Positions 24,862 to 31,646 of a stretch of DNA of 43,694 bases are shown here, in pieces. Every line of letters starts with the position of its first letter. The first letter of the stretch is position 1. A program made the position numbers and the translations under genes. This stretch comes from an uncultured Verrucomicrobiota bacterium (GTDB lineage Bacteria; Verrucomicrobiota; Verrucomicrobiia; Verrucomicrobiales; Verrucomicrobiaceae), in contig CAINGK010000186.1 of the NCBI GenBank assembly GCA_903848465.1, positions 1 through 43,694 on the forward strand. The letters run 5' to 3'. The notes under the pieces are model-generated. The model was given only the letters and a program-made list of their open reading frames with translations. It had not been told where the DNA came from and did not search any database.

Positions 24862-24958
24862 GCTTGGCCTCCTGATAGCCGTTTGCCCAGCGTAGGCCTC
24901 TTCAGAAGCCTCCAAACGACCCGTTAATTAACTACCAACAATCTATGTAATGTAAAGT

Positions 24959-25531
24959 ATGCACACAGCCTCTATTGAACAAAGACGGGATTTCTACCGC
25001 TACCAGACTGCCTACGCCTTTTTTATTGAAGCTTACCAGCTTCTTTCGGTTCTAGGTTCTTCTGAATCGCTACCTGATGAGCTTCGAGGAGCGCTTTGGC
25101 TTGCCTACTTCACCGCCTATGGGAAACCCTTCAAGCAGCACAAGAAAAAGGGGCTTGGACTCGCTGAGGATTTTGTGCCTCAGGAGTTTGCGAGTGTGCA
25201 TGAGGCACACGTTGTCTTACGCGACAAAATGTACGCTCACACCGACGCACTTGATTTGGTGGATTCGAACAACAGGCTCTTGAATGCGCTCGCTGTGTGC
25301 CTCAGTCCGGATGGTTCTTACATCTTTGCGAGAGCAACAATTCAACCCACACCACTCAACATAGTGGCTTGCGAGGCTTTGCTGTGCGCTTTGTTAGAAA
25401 AATCCAAAAGCCTCAAGGAAGCTATTTGGGAGACTTGGTTGCCTAACTTGTCGCTGACGCCTGGGGTTAAATACGAGATAAACATTGGCACTGATTCAGA
25501 CGAGGTGGTGACTATAAGCAATTTTCGTTGA
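24959..25531 (+). CDS. HEPN-type protein, candidate RNase/toxin
   Basis: A 190-residue, mostly helical protein of unrecognised subfamily. The segment VVLRDKMYAHTDALDL holds R88-D-x4-H94, the R(N/D/H)x4-6H motif of HEPN ribonucleases, in the expected 'LRxKxxAHTD' helix context. The first part (YRYQTAYAFFIEAYQLLSVL) would be the partner helix. Base composition is visibly more AT-rich than the preceding oxidoreductase gene, which suggests recent acquisition. The following small gene is 56 bp downstream on the same strand and could be a partner. HEPN proteins act in toxin-antitoxin and phage-defence systems, but many are uncharacterised, so the function is inferred from the motif alone. Confidence 0.55.
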   Translation: MHTASIEQRRDFYRYQTAYAFFIEAYQLLSVLGSSESLPDELRGALWLAYFTAYGKPFKQHKKKGLGLAEDFVPQEFASVHEAHVVLRDKMYAHTDALDLVDSNNRLLNALAVCLSPDGSYIFARATIQPTPLNIVACEALLCALLEKSKSLKEAIWETWLPNLSLTPGVKYEINIGTDSDEVVTISNFR

Positions 25532-25587
25532 GAAAGATCTACCTAGGTTGAGTTTGACGTTTTTTTATTCAATACTAAGAATTGGGC

Positions 25588-25953
25588 ATGCAAACTTTCG
25601 AAATAAAACGCGAGCCTTCCATTGAAGATGACCTGCTTGCCGAACTCAAAAAAACTTCCCAATCATACGGGGCTTTGACGATCAGTTGTGAGTCTGGTGA
25701 TCCTAGGGCAATCCAGTCTTTTGAAATCCATGGTATTCAAGAAAAGGGCATCGAGACAGTTTCTATTCGTCTCACACGAATTGATGGAAAGCCAAATCAC
25801 CTTCTCGGTGAGGTGTTCGATGAAGCTGCTGCAGTTACCCCGGTAAAACTGGATCAATTTAGGGACAAGTTTTTCTCCAGACTGCTCTCAGAGTACATGA
25901 TGAACCATCGTGGCGAATCATTCAAAATTGGGGCAGTGGGAACCCTTGACTGA
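25588..25953 (+). CDS. Small protein of unknown function, possible HEPN partner
   Basis: 121 residues from ATG 25588 (a TTG at 25582 is the alternative). It starts MQTFEIKREPSIEDDLLAEL and is a mixed alpha/beta protein with two charged helices (KLDQFRDKFFSRLLSEYMMN). No family is recognised. It has low GC like the HEPN gene 56 bp upstream. A possible promoter is TTGACG (25554-25559) with TAAGAA 16 bp later, ending only six bases before the ATG, which would give a very short or leaderless transcript. The first composite repeat begins about 65 bp after its stop. Confidence 0.55.
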   Translation: MQTFEIKREPSIEDDLLAELKKTSQSYGALTISCESGDPRAIQSFEIHGIQEKGIETVSIRLTRIDGKPNHLLGEVFDEAAAVTPVKLDQFRDKFFSRLLSEYMMNHRGESFKIGAVGTLD

Positions 25954-26018
25954 TGCGCCAAAGAGTTTGCTCCTTGGATCTTCATTTTTTTATTTTAACG
26001 CATCAACAATAAAAAAAA

Positions 26019-26300
26019 GATGCCAGGCATTTAGTGCGAACCCATACCACTTATTCATCTGTATTGCAATAAGTTGCGACAACATTCACGCTCCCTCATT
26101 TGGCGCGTAAGAGGCCGCGCTTGACCGACGTCCCCTGCCTCCTTGCAAAGCCCCCTTCCCAGCTCCCCAGCCAAGGTCACCAGACTGCTGGCGGAGAAGT
26201 TGCCGAGTTGCCACCCCTAGAGGTGGCAACTTCTTGCCTCCGGTGCCGCAGTTGGCAGCGCAGCGCATGGAGTTGCAACGCCCCCCTGCCCTGGCTACTG
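26019..26300 (+). repeat. Composite hairpin repeat, copy A (complete)
   Basis: Module 1 begins with GATGCCAGGCATTTAGTGCG, continues through TTCATCTGTATT and AATAAGTTGCGACAAC, and ends in a GCTCC/GGCGC hairpin near 26088-26107. Module 2 carries a perfect 10-bp stem AGTTGCCACC/GGTGGCAACT at 26206-26231, then CTTCTTGCCTCCGG. Copy A matches copy C over roughly 230 bp. It fills most of the 25954-26440 gap, in which no gene is seen. Confidence 0.85.
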
Positions 26301-26440
26301 GTAAGCCGAAGTCAGCGGGATCAGGCGCAATGCCCCTGCTCGGCCCATTGACGCACGGTGACTGGGTCCAGGTCGTAACCGTTCGGCCCAGGCAAGATCA
26401 CAAAGAGAAAAACGCGCTTCTGCGGGGGAAAAACACCAGG

Positions 26441-27061
26441 CTAAGGCAGTATCAGTGTCTTCCCCTCAGGCACCTGTTTCGTAAAACGCTGACCGTTGTA
26501 AAGGTACTGAACAGTCAGAACATTCTTTGAAGCCTTGCGCATGGAAATACCCACGGTGCCATCGCTCGTTATGACGACGGTCGCCTGACTCGCCCCTTGG
26601 TCCTGCGCCGCCGAACTTAGCGCGTCAGTCACAATGATCTCGATTGGTGCAGTGATGATCGATTGAGGAATCAACTTTTGCAGATTGTTCTTCACGTTCC
26701 TGGGTTGATTGCCGTCCAAGGAATATTTCGCACTCAAAAGCACGATCTTGCCTGGAACAAAACCATCGCTGCTCACGGTGGCCACCTGGGGTTTATCTGT
26801 AACTCTGACAGCCGCTTTCTGTACTACAACGTTTTGGCCGTTAACAATCAAGACAACGCTGCCATTGTCCTGACGCACCACATCGTAAATCGCCCCCTTT
26901 GGCAGCGGCACGGGATTGTTCGCCAGACCAGAGCCGTCAATACCTCTGCCAGTTGTGGAGCGTATCAATTCAGCCTGCAAGGGCTTAAGCGCATTCTGTG
27001 CCAAACCAAGAGTGGGATGAAGAATTACAGCCATCACCATGGCAATCAAAAAAACTTTCAT
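26441..27061 (-). CDS. Exported protein with DUF3395-like C-terminal domain
   Basis: A 206-residue protein with a signal peptide (MKVFLIAMVMAVILHPTLGL, then AQNA). The C-terminal 105 residues, from 'GKIVLLSAKYSLDGNQPRNV' through 'PIEIIVTDALSSAAQDQ' to 'VLTVQYLYNGQRFTKQVPEG', match the pattern of the DUF3395 (DNAJC11 C-terminal) domain and align closely with the end of the protein encoded at 33680-34591. The middle segment (LPKGAIYDVVRQDNGSVVLI) looks like a small beta domain. It is the only gene between repeat copies A and B and is oriented against the repeats. Function unknown; exported location is likely. Confidence 0.65.
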   Translation of the reverse strand: MKVFLIAMVMAVILHPTLGLAQNALKPLQAELIRSTTGRGIDGSGLANNPVPLPKGAIYDVVRQDNGSVVLIVNGQNVVVQKAAVRVTDKPQVATVSSDGFVPGKIVLLSAKYSLDGNQPRNVKNNLQKLIPQSIITAPIEIIVTDALSSAAQDQGASQATVVITSDGTVGISMRKASKNVLTVQYLYNGQRFTKQVPEGKTLILP

Positions 27062-27182
27062 ATCCCGAATTCACCACAACCCCGCCAAGTCGTCAAGCCG
27101 GCTTCTTAAATTAAACCAAGCACTTCTCGCTATACATTCGAACAATGTCTGTACTGGGCAAAGGATGAGATGCTGAGGAAAT

Positions 27183-27312
27183 AGGCAGGCGTTTAGTACG
27201 TATTGGATTGTCACACTCGCCTGTATAACAATAAGTTACGACGATATAACCCGCGCCTCGTTTAGCGCGTGGAAAAAAGATGCCAGGCATTTAATACGCA
27301 TTTGGCGCGTGA
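27183..27312 (+). repeat. Composite repeat, copies B and B' (module 1 only)
   Basis: Copy B (27183-27272) is a diverged module 1: CAGGCGTTTAGTACG, then AATAAGTTACGACGATATAA and CGCGCC...GCGCG. Immediately after, copy B' (27278-27312) has TGCCAGGCATTTAATACGCA joined directly to TTTGGCGCGTG, so about 65 bp of the module interior is deleted. Neither has module 2. No gene is seen in the 27062-27454 gap otherwise. Confidence 0.75.
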
Positions 27313-27454
27313 ACGTGGGGAGATTTGCGCGCGAAAATGGCAATCAGAAATTCTGATGAATCGCGCTTGTGCAGCGTTTCACCTGTCCTATTTTTATCAA
27401 AAAGAGAGAGAGTCGCCTTTTTCTCTGAAACCGAATCTTGGAGGAAATCCCCCC

Positions 27455-27706
27455 ATGACCGCCCCAAGTCACCTTTCCAACGAACTGGCTGCATTCATGC
27501 AGCAGAGACCCAGCCTGCTTGCCGAGCATGGCACGGGAAAGTTTGCGCTTTTTATTGGGGGTATGTTCCAGGGGGCTTTCGCGGATCGTGTCGAGGCTTT
27601 GAAGAAGGGCTACACTCAGGGCGGTGACGGTCATTTTTTGGTGAGGAAGATCACGGAACAAGACGAACTCGTGCATCTGGCAAGTCCCATCACCTCCCTG
27701 CGGTAA
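27455..27706 (+). CDS. 83-residue DUF5678-like protein
   Basis: Starts at ATG 27455 with a strong Shine-Dalgarno (GGAGGA at 27440-27445). The core 'GTGKFALFIGGMFQGAFADR' followed by 'VEALKKGYTQGGDGHFLVRK' resembles the short DUF5678 fold ('GKyv.f.dg.vvg...s...a...a...g...flv..i'). It is preceded by 'LSNELAAFMQQRPSLLAEHG', a helix. An upstream in-frame start at 27269 lies in the repeat and is not credible. No signal peptide or membrane helix, so cytoplasmic. The only gene between repeat copies B' and C. Function unknown. Confidence 0.7.
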   Translation: MTAPSHLSNELAAFMQQRPSLLAEHGTGKFALFIGGMFQGAFADRVEALKKGYTQGGDGHFLVRKITEQDELVHLASPITSLR

Positions 27707-27789
27707 AATGCCATCTTTCATTTCATGTGGCCTGGCTGTCATTGAGGTCAGCGTTGGCGCAAGCGCGGTGTACCGCGACTACTGCTTGA

Positions 27790-28076
27790 AAAGATGCCAG
27801 GCATTTAGTAGGCATCCATACCACGTATTCATCTGTATTTCAATAGGTTGTGACAACATTTACGCCCACCTCATTTGGCGCGTAAGAGGCCGCGCTTGAT
27901 CGACGGCCCCTGCCTACCACGAAGCCCCCTACCCGGCTCCCCGGCCAAGGCCACCGGGCGGCTTGGCTGAAAAAGTTTCCAAGTTTCCACCCTAGAGCAT
28001 GGAAACCTGGAAACTTCTTACCTCCGGCCCCCGACGGGTGGCAGCGGAGCGCCTGGAGGCGCGACGGAGGGGGCCG
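27790..28076 (+). repeat. Composite hairpin repeat, copy C (complete)
   Basis: Module 1 (AGATGCCAGGCATTTAGTAG ... GGTTGTGACAAC ... TTTGGCGCGTAAGAGGCCGC) is followed by module 2 with the longest stem of the set: 27973-27989 pairs with 28000-28016, 17-bp arms with one mismatch, built from two tandem TTTCCA half-units. The tail ACTTCTTACCTCCGG and a GC-rich run (GGTGGCAGCGGAGCGCCTGG) complete it. Together with the next element and copy D it accounts for most of the 27707-28777 gap. Confidence 0.85.
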
Positions 28077-28156
28077 GAGCCGTTGATTGGAGATCGGGAA
28101 AAAGCTGCTGGGCATGAATGGCGCTCGGTTAAGCGCATGTGTGTTGCCTTTGGTGG

Positions 28157-28423
28157 GCCAACGGCCCGCAGGAGTCAGCCCAGGGCGCAAGCCCTGGGTT
28201 TTTGTGACAACGCGCCGTCTTGCTCAAGGCCGCGCTCTGAAAGAGCGCAGGAGAGGAGGCGAACAGGTCTGCACTATGCATGGCCCGCCCTACCCGCAGG
28301 CCACACTCTCCTGCGCCCATTCAGGGCGCGATCTTTGCGCAAGAAGGTCGGCATGCGCAGGTTCCCAGGGCAGCACTCGCCAAGGCTCGGCCCGCCCTGG
28401 GCTGACTCCTTCGCGCCGTTGGC
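28157..28423. mobile_element. 267-bp foldback element with 30-bp terminal inverted repeats (MITE/BIME-like)
   Basis: The left end (28157-28186) and the reverse complement of the right end (28394-28423) agree at 28 of 30 bases, starting GCCAACGGC and ending AGTCAGCCCAGGGC. Inside lie two REP-type hairpins: CCCAGGGC-GCAA-GCCCTGGG at 28179-28198, and 28364-28401, whose insert CACTCGCCAAGGCTCGGC is the exact reverse complement of the insert in REP copy 1. A perfect GCGCTCT-GAA-AGAGCGC hairpin is at about 28232-28248. No transposase is encoded. It separates composite repeats C and D. Confidence 0.75.
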
Positions 28424-28451
28424 GCTGCGACAGGTTTCGCGCGCCTGTAGA

Positions 28452-28700
28452 AAAATGCCAGGCGTTTAGTGCGCACACTCACTGTTTATTCATCTGTATT
28501 CCAATATGTTACGACGATTTAACCCGCGCCCCACCTGGCGCGTGAAAGGAGCGTGATTCAAGAAGTGACCAACCCTGCAAGTGGGCAGGCCACTGGACTG
28601 CTGGCTGAAAAAGTTTCCAAGTTTCCATCCCTTAGCATGGAAACTTCTTGCCTCCGGTCAGTCGGGTGGCGGCGGTGCGCAGGGAAAGGCAGGCTCCGGT
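28452..28700 (+). repeat. Composite hairpin repeat, copy D (complete)
   Basis: Module 1: AATGCCAGGCGTTTAGTGCG, then TTATTCATCTGTATT, GTTACGACGATTTAAC and a perfect CGCGCC-CCACCT-GGCGCG hairpin. Module 2 after a diverged linker: outer AAAGTTTCC plus a perfect 10-bp stem AAGTTTCCAT/ATGGAAACTT at 28619-28646, then CTTCTTGCCTCCGG and a GGTGGCGGCGGTGCGC tail. Confidence 0.85.
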
Positions 28701-28777
28701 CATGTATTCCTATCGAGGAGGAACTTGGGGCTCAAGTCCCCTGCCATCTTCCAGCAGCGCCTGATCAGGCGATTCGT

Positions 28778-29179
28778 TCATTGGGGCTTCGCGTCGCCCG
28801 CCTTTTCTGTCGGCGTGCGTTTCGCGATCCAATCGAGTGTCACCCCTGCGCCACCGTCATGGCCTGGGGCTTCGATGGTCCCCTTGATAGTGTCACCTTC
28901 CACTTGCCCCTGATACTTCACCACATACTTCTTGCCGCCCAGATCGCGCACGACTTCAAACCGAATCACGTCGTCTTGCAGGGAGGCGTTGCTGATGGCG
29001 GTGTCGCCAAATTGATTCCCGTAAGCGCCAGCGATTTTGCCGTCCTTCCATTCGAGTTTGAGCGTGGTTGGGATCTCGCCATTCGGCGAGCTGGTGCTCC
29101 ATTTCCAAGTTCCAGCAGGATCGGCGGCCCCAGCCGTGGCGACTGCGGACAACGAACAAAGGATGGGCAACGTTTTCAT
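28778..29179 (-). CDS. Small exported lipocalin-like beta-barrel protein
   Basis: A 133-residue protein: signal peptide MKTLPILCSLSAVATAGAAD, then about 105 residues of beta-rich sequence with the pattern 'DPAGTWKWSTSSPNGEIPTT', 'LKLEWKDGKIAGAYGNQFGD', 'VIRFEVVRDLGGKKYVVKYQ' and 'VEGDTIKGTIEAPGHDGGAG'. Such 'GTW ... L.L...GKL.G.....' proteins are frequent, functionally unassigned exported proteins in Planctomycetota and Verrucomicrobiota. The fold is inferred from strand pattern. It is the only gene between composite repeats D and E and is transcribed opposite to the repeats. Confidence 0.7.
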   Translation of the reverse strand: MKTLPILCSLSAVATAGAADPAGTWKWSTSSPNGEIPTTLKLEWKDGKIAGAYGNQFGDTAISNASLQDDVIRFEVVRDLGGKKYVVKYQGQVEGDTIKGTIEAPGHDGGAGVTLDWIAKRTPTEKAGDAKPQ

Positions 29180-29280
29180 GGGGCGGAATGAGTCGGCGGG
29201 AAGCGCACGGAATCGCCTAACATCTGGATGGTTGCACTCATTTTGGTTTTGTCATCTTCGAGTGTTGGGTGGGGAAAAAC

Positions 29281-29424
29281 GGAAAAAATGCCAAGCATTC
29301 AGTACGCATCCATACCAGGTATTCATCTGCTGAGGGCTCCGGCAGGCAGGCTGAAAAAGCTTCCACCCTATGGCCTGGAAACTTGGAAACTTTTCGCCCA
29401 CCGGTAACGGCGCGCAAGGAGTGG
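29281..29424 (+). repeat. Composite hairpin repeat, copy E (shortened)
   Basis: Module 1 is cut after TATTCATCTG (ATGCCAAGCATTCAGTACGC at its start), and the sequence jumps to module 2: AAGCTTCCA/TGGAAACTT stem at 29357-29384 with one mismatch, a second TGGAAACTT half-unit, then TTCGCCCACCGG. The whole copy is about 145 bp, against about 250-290 bp for A, C and D. Confidence 0.75.
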
Positions 29425-29446
29425 CAGCCTGTTAATCACCAGGCTG
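29425..29446 (-). terminator. Hairpin downstream of the MscS-type gene
   Basis: CAGCCTG-TTAATCAC-CAGGCTG, perfect 7-bp arms, 26 bp beyond the stop of the minus-strand channel gene. There is no clear U-run on that strand, so it may be a stabilising hairpin rather than a true intrinsic terminator. Confidence 0.35.
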
Positions 29447-29471
29447 ATCATCGGCAACGACCTTTGCTTTC

Positions 29472-30290
29472 TCAATCATTCGCTGCCACGGAAAGCGAAG
29501 CGGTCACCAGCGTGAGTCCGAGGCCATGCAGGGCGAGGTTTCCGCGCTCGGTGATGTCTGCAACGAACAAGAACTGGTCGCGGGCATCTTTGGCGTAAGC
29601 TTTCACCTTGTAGTGCAGGCCGAAGGGCTCGTTTTTCACCACCACGACGACCGGGCGTCCCTCAAGCAGGTAAGCACTGGCACCAGCGACGGCGAGCAGT
29701 GCTTCGCGCACGTTGGTGCAGCAAGGGTCCGGGCGCACAAAAAAATGAACCGCGCAGAGGATGTGCTTGCTGCCGCCCGTGGCGTTGATGAGCGGTTTGT
29801 CCCACAGCAGGCTGTGGGGGATGCTGACGTCGTTGGCGTCTGCCGTGCGCAGTTTCACGGTGCGCAGGCCCAGCTCGACCACTTCGCCGTACGTGCTGCC
29901 GATCTGCACCCAATCGCCCACCCGGTAGGCCCGCTCGGCCAGCAGGACGAATCCGGCAAAGAAACAGCTCACATAATCCTTGAGCACAAAGCCGAGCGCC
30001 AGCGCCACCGCCCCGAGCAGAATGAGCACGTTCTCCCGCGTCGGGATGATCACCAGTGGAACGATGAGCCCCGTTGCGGTCAGAATGATGGCGAGACGCA
30101 GCAAAGGCACCCAGGGCAGCAGGTAGAAGCGGCTGTGGGGCCGGACCTTGCTCGTGATGAAGGGCACCAGTCGTCTGACGATTTGATAAATCGCGACCGC
30201 TGCGGCCACAATCAACAGAATGTGAAAGTGCTCGTGGCCCTCCCACTCACGAAGCATGTCCATCCATGTACCTGTACCTGCGCTTGTCAT
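29472..30290 (-). CDS. MscS-family mechanosensitive ion channel
   Basis: A protein of about 272 residues from ATG 30290, which has a good Shine-Dalgarno (GAGGAG about eight bases upstream). Three membrane helices are seen: 'HFHILLIVAAAVAIYQIVRR', 'LRLAIILTATGLIVPLVIIP' and the pore-type helix 'LILLGAVALALGFVLKDYVS' with small-residue spacing. The MscS beta domain follows: 'FVLLAERAYRVGDWVQIGST', 'GEVVELGLRTVKLRTADAND' and 'VSIPHSLLWDKPLINATGGS'. The C-terminal domain holds 'PDPCCTNVREALLAVAG'. It would open under membrane tension to release solutes during hypo-osmotic shock. It lies between composite repeat E and a repeat tail (F). Confidence 0.85.
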   Translation of the reverse strand: MTSAGTGTWMDMLREWEGHEHFHILLIVAAAVAIYQIVRRLVPFITSKVRPHSRFYLLPWVPLLRLAIILTATGLIVPLVIIPTRENVLILLGAVALALGFVLKDYVSCFFAGFVLLAERAYRVGDWVQIGSTYGEVVELGLRTVKLRTADANDVSIPHSLLWDKPLINATGGSKHILCAVHFFVRPDPCCTNVREALLAVAGASAYLLEGRPVVVVVKNEPFGLHYKVKAYAKDARDQFLFVADITERGNLALHGLGLTLVTASLSVAAND

Positions 30291-30398
30291 TTGGGGACTC
30301 CTCAATCTGGCGGTTGCGAAAAGCCAGGAGGGTCACTGGTATTCCAGGTTTATCAAGACAATAGCGCCTGCCCGCCTGCGGAGGCACTGGGCGCGGCG

Positions 30399-30460
30399 GG
30401 GCTGGGAAACTTTTCGGCTCCGACGCGGCAGGTGGCAACGGAGCGCAAGAACAGGCAACG
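30399..30460 (+). repeat. Composite repeat tail, copy F (module 2 end only)
   Basis: GGCTGGGAAACTTTTCGGCT followed by CCGACGCGGCAGGTGGCAAC and GGAGCGCAAG matches the tail of copies C, D and E; the stem's left arm and module 1 are missing. It abuts the stop of the dihydrofolate-reductase-like gene and marks the right edge of the repeat array. Confidence 0.6.
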
Positions 30461-30466
30461 CTGGGC

Positions 30467-31114
30467 TCACGCGCGCGTCAGCACAATATGGGTGGCCCGC
30501 TCCGATCCCACATGCTGCGTGCAAGTGTATCCCAAGTCAGGCAGGTGGATGCCCTCGAACAACCTCTCGCCCGCGCCGAGCAAGACGGGTGAGATGGCGA
30601 GGTGGAGCTCATCAATCAGTCGCGCTTGCAGGTATTGCCGGATGGTCGAGGCACCGCCGCCGATGCGGACATCCTGGCCGTTGGCAGCTTCGCGGGCGCG
30701 TTCCAGCGCGACGTGAATACCCTCGGTGATGAAATGAAAGGTCGTGCCGCCTTCCATGACGAGGGGCGCACGCGGGTGATTCGTGAGCACGAATACCGGC
30801 TTGTGATACACCGGGTTGTCCCCCCACCAGCCTTTCCAGCTTTCATCCGGCCAGGGGCCACGCACGGGGCCGAACATGTTCCGGCCCATGATCCAGGCAC
30901 CCACGTTATGGAAACCCCGCACAGCAAAGTCGTCATCGATCCCCGTCTCTCCGCCCTCCTTGCCGAACACTTTTGACTGAAACGTGCGAGTCGAGAACAA
31001 CCAGCCATGCAGGGTCGTTCCGCCGATGCCCAGCGGGTTCTCCAGGCTCTGGTCCGAGCCTGCGCCGAAGCCATCAATGGAAAGGGTGTAGCTTTCGACT
31101 CGAAGTTTGCTCAT
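30467..31114 (-). CDS. Dihydrofolate-reductase-fold protein (RibD C-terminal type)
   Basis: A 215-residue cytoplasmic protein of the RibD_C / YwjB-YyaP group of DHFR-like reductases. Seen: 'LRVESYTLSIDGFGAGSDQS' (first strand), 'NVGAWIMGRNMFGPVRGPWP' (NADPH-site glycine strand), 'PVFVLTNHPRAPLVMEGGTT', 'VRIGGGASTIRQYLQARLID' and 'ELHLAISPVLLGAGERLFEG'. These are characteristic of the family. True folate activity is not implied; members are often of unknown substrate. An upstream frame starting at 31189 overlaps the neighbour and is not used. It overlaps the 3' end of the upstream gene by 41 bp, so the two are probably co-transcribed. Confidence 0.8.
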   Translation of the reverse strand: MSKLRVESYTLSIDGFGAGSDQSLENPLGIGGTTLHGWLFSTRTFQSKVFGKEGGETGIDDDFAVRGFHNVGAWIMGRNMFGPVRGPWPDESWKGWWGDNPVYHKPVFVLTNHPRAPLVMEGGTTFHFITEGIHVALERAREAANGQDVRIGGGASTIRQYLQARLIDELHLAISPVLLGAGERLFEGIHLPDLGYTCTQHVGSERATHIVLTRA

Positions 31115-31601
31115 GGGGTGGTGCTTGAGGTGGGAGTGGGTGCAAAGTTGATCGGTTACGCAAAGTCGCTTCGATAGCAAATCCATCAATCATCGGAAAC
31201 GTTGGCGGCGCAGGCATGGCCGCGCCCGCCAGAGCTGCCGCCATGACATCGTGCGGATAGTTCACAAAGGCCGTCTCAAGGTGCGTCTGCAACTCAATGA
31301 CGGTGCGATTGCCCTCGCGGGTGACCTTCGTTTCCAGCGTGCTTCCATCGGCCAGGCGAAAAAGAGGCGGGTCAAAAGTCGCCTTCAGCGGCTGCCATAT
31401 CGACACTTCTTCGCGTCCACCCATGGGCGTGTAGCGCACCGTGCAGAATTCGACAGCGGGATCATGAAGCTCTGCGGAATCAATGCCAAATTTCGATCCG
31501 CAGGATGGCTTGGAACTAAAAGGCGGGAACGCACTGCCGGGATCAAGTGCGCCATTATCATTCCAAATCGTGTAAGCGGCATGGGTAAGTGGGTCCGGCA
31601 T
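31074..31601 (-). CDS. Conserved-looking protein of unknown function
   Basis: A 175-residue protein starting MPDPLTHAAYTIWNDNGALD. It has no signal peptide and is mostly beta-strand ('AVEFCTVRYTPMGGREEVSI', 'LFRLADGSTLETKVTREGNR', 'TVIELQTHLETAFVNYPHDV'). No family is recognised. The last 14 codons overlap the start of the DHFR-fold gene, and the gap to the upstream gene is 45 bp, so it appears to be the middle gene of a three-gene minus-strand unit (32000 to 30467). The overlapping C-terminal end (LPPQAPPHEQTSSRKLHPFH) looks non-conserved and could result from a changed stop. Confidence 0.45.
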   Translation of the reverse strand: MPDPLTHAAYTIWNDNGALDPGSAFPPFSSKPSCGSKFGIDSAELHDPAVEFCTVRYTPMGGREEVSIWQPLKATFDPPLFRLADGSTLETKVTREGNRTVIELQTHLETAFVNYPHDVMAAALAGAAMPAPPTFPMIDGFAIEATLRNRSTLHPLPPQAPPHEQTSSRKLHPFH

Positions 31602-31646
31602 GTTCTTGTCATTGAGTTGCTCGACGAGACGTGCAGGCGGCCGCGC

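Noticed and set aside
26019..29331. Integron attC sites with a cassette array
   Set aside because: No clear RYYYAAC/GTTRRRY pair with attC-like spacing was found in the repeats (the nearest is GTTTAGT), gene orientation is mixed, and no integron integrase is visible. Cassette-like is kept only as a description.
24900..30460. CRISPR array in the repeat-rich region
   Set aside because: Repeats are 100-290 bp, irregularly spaced, diverged and separated by whole genes; there are no short regular spacers and no cas genes.
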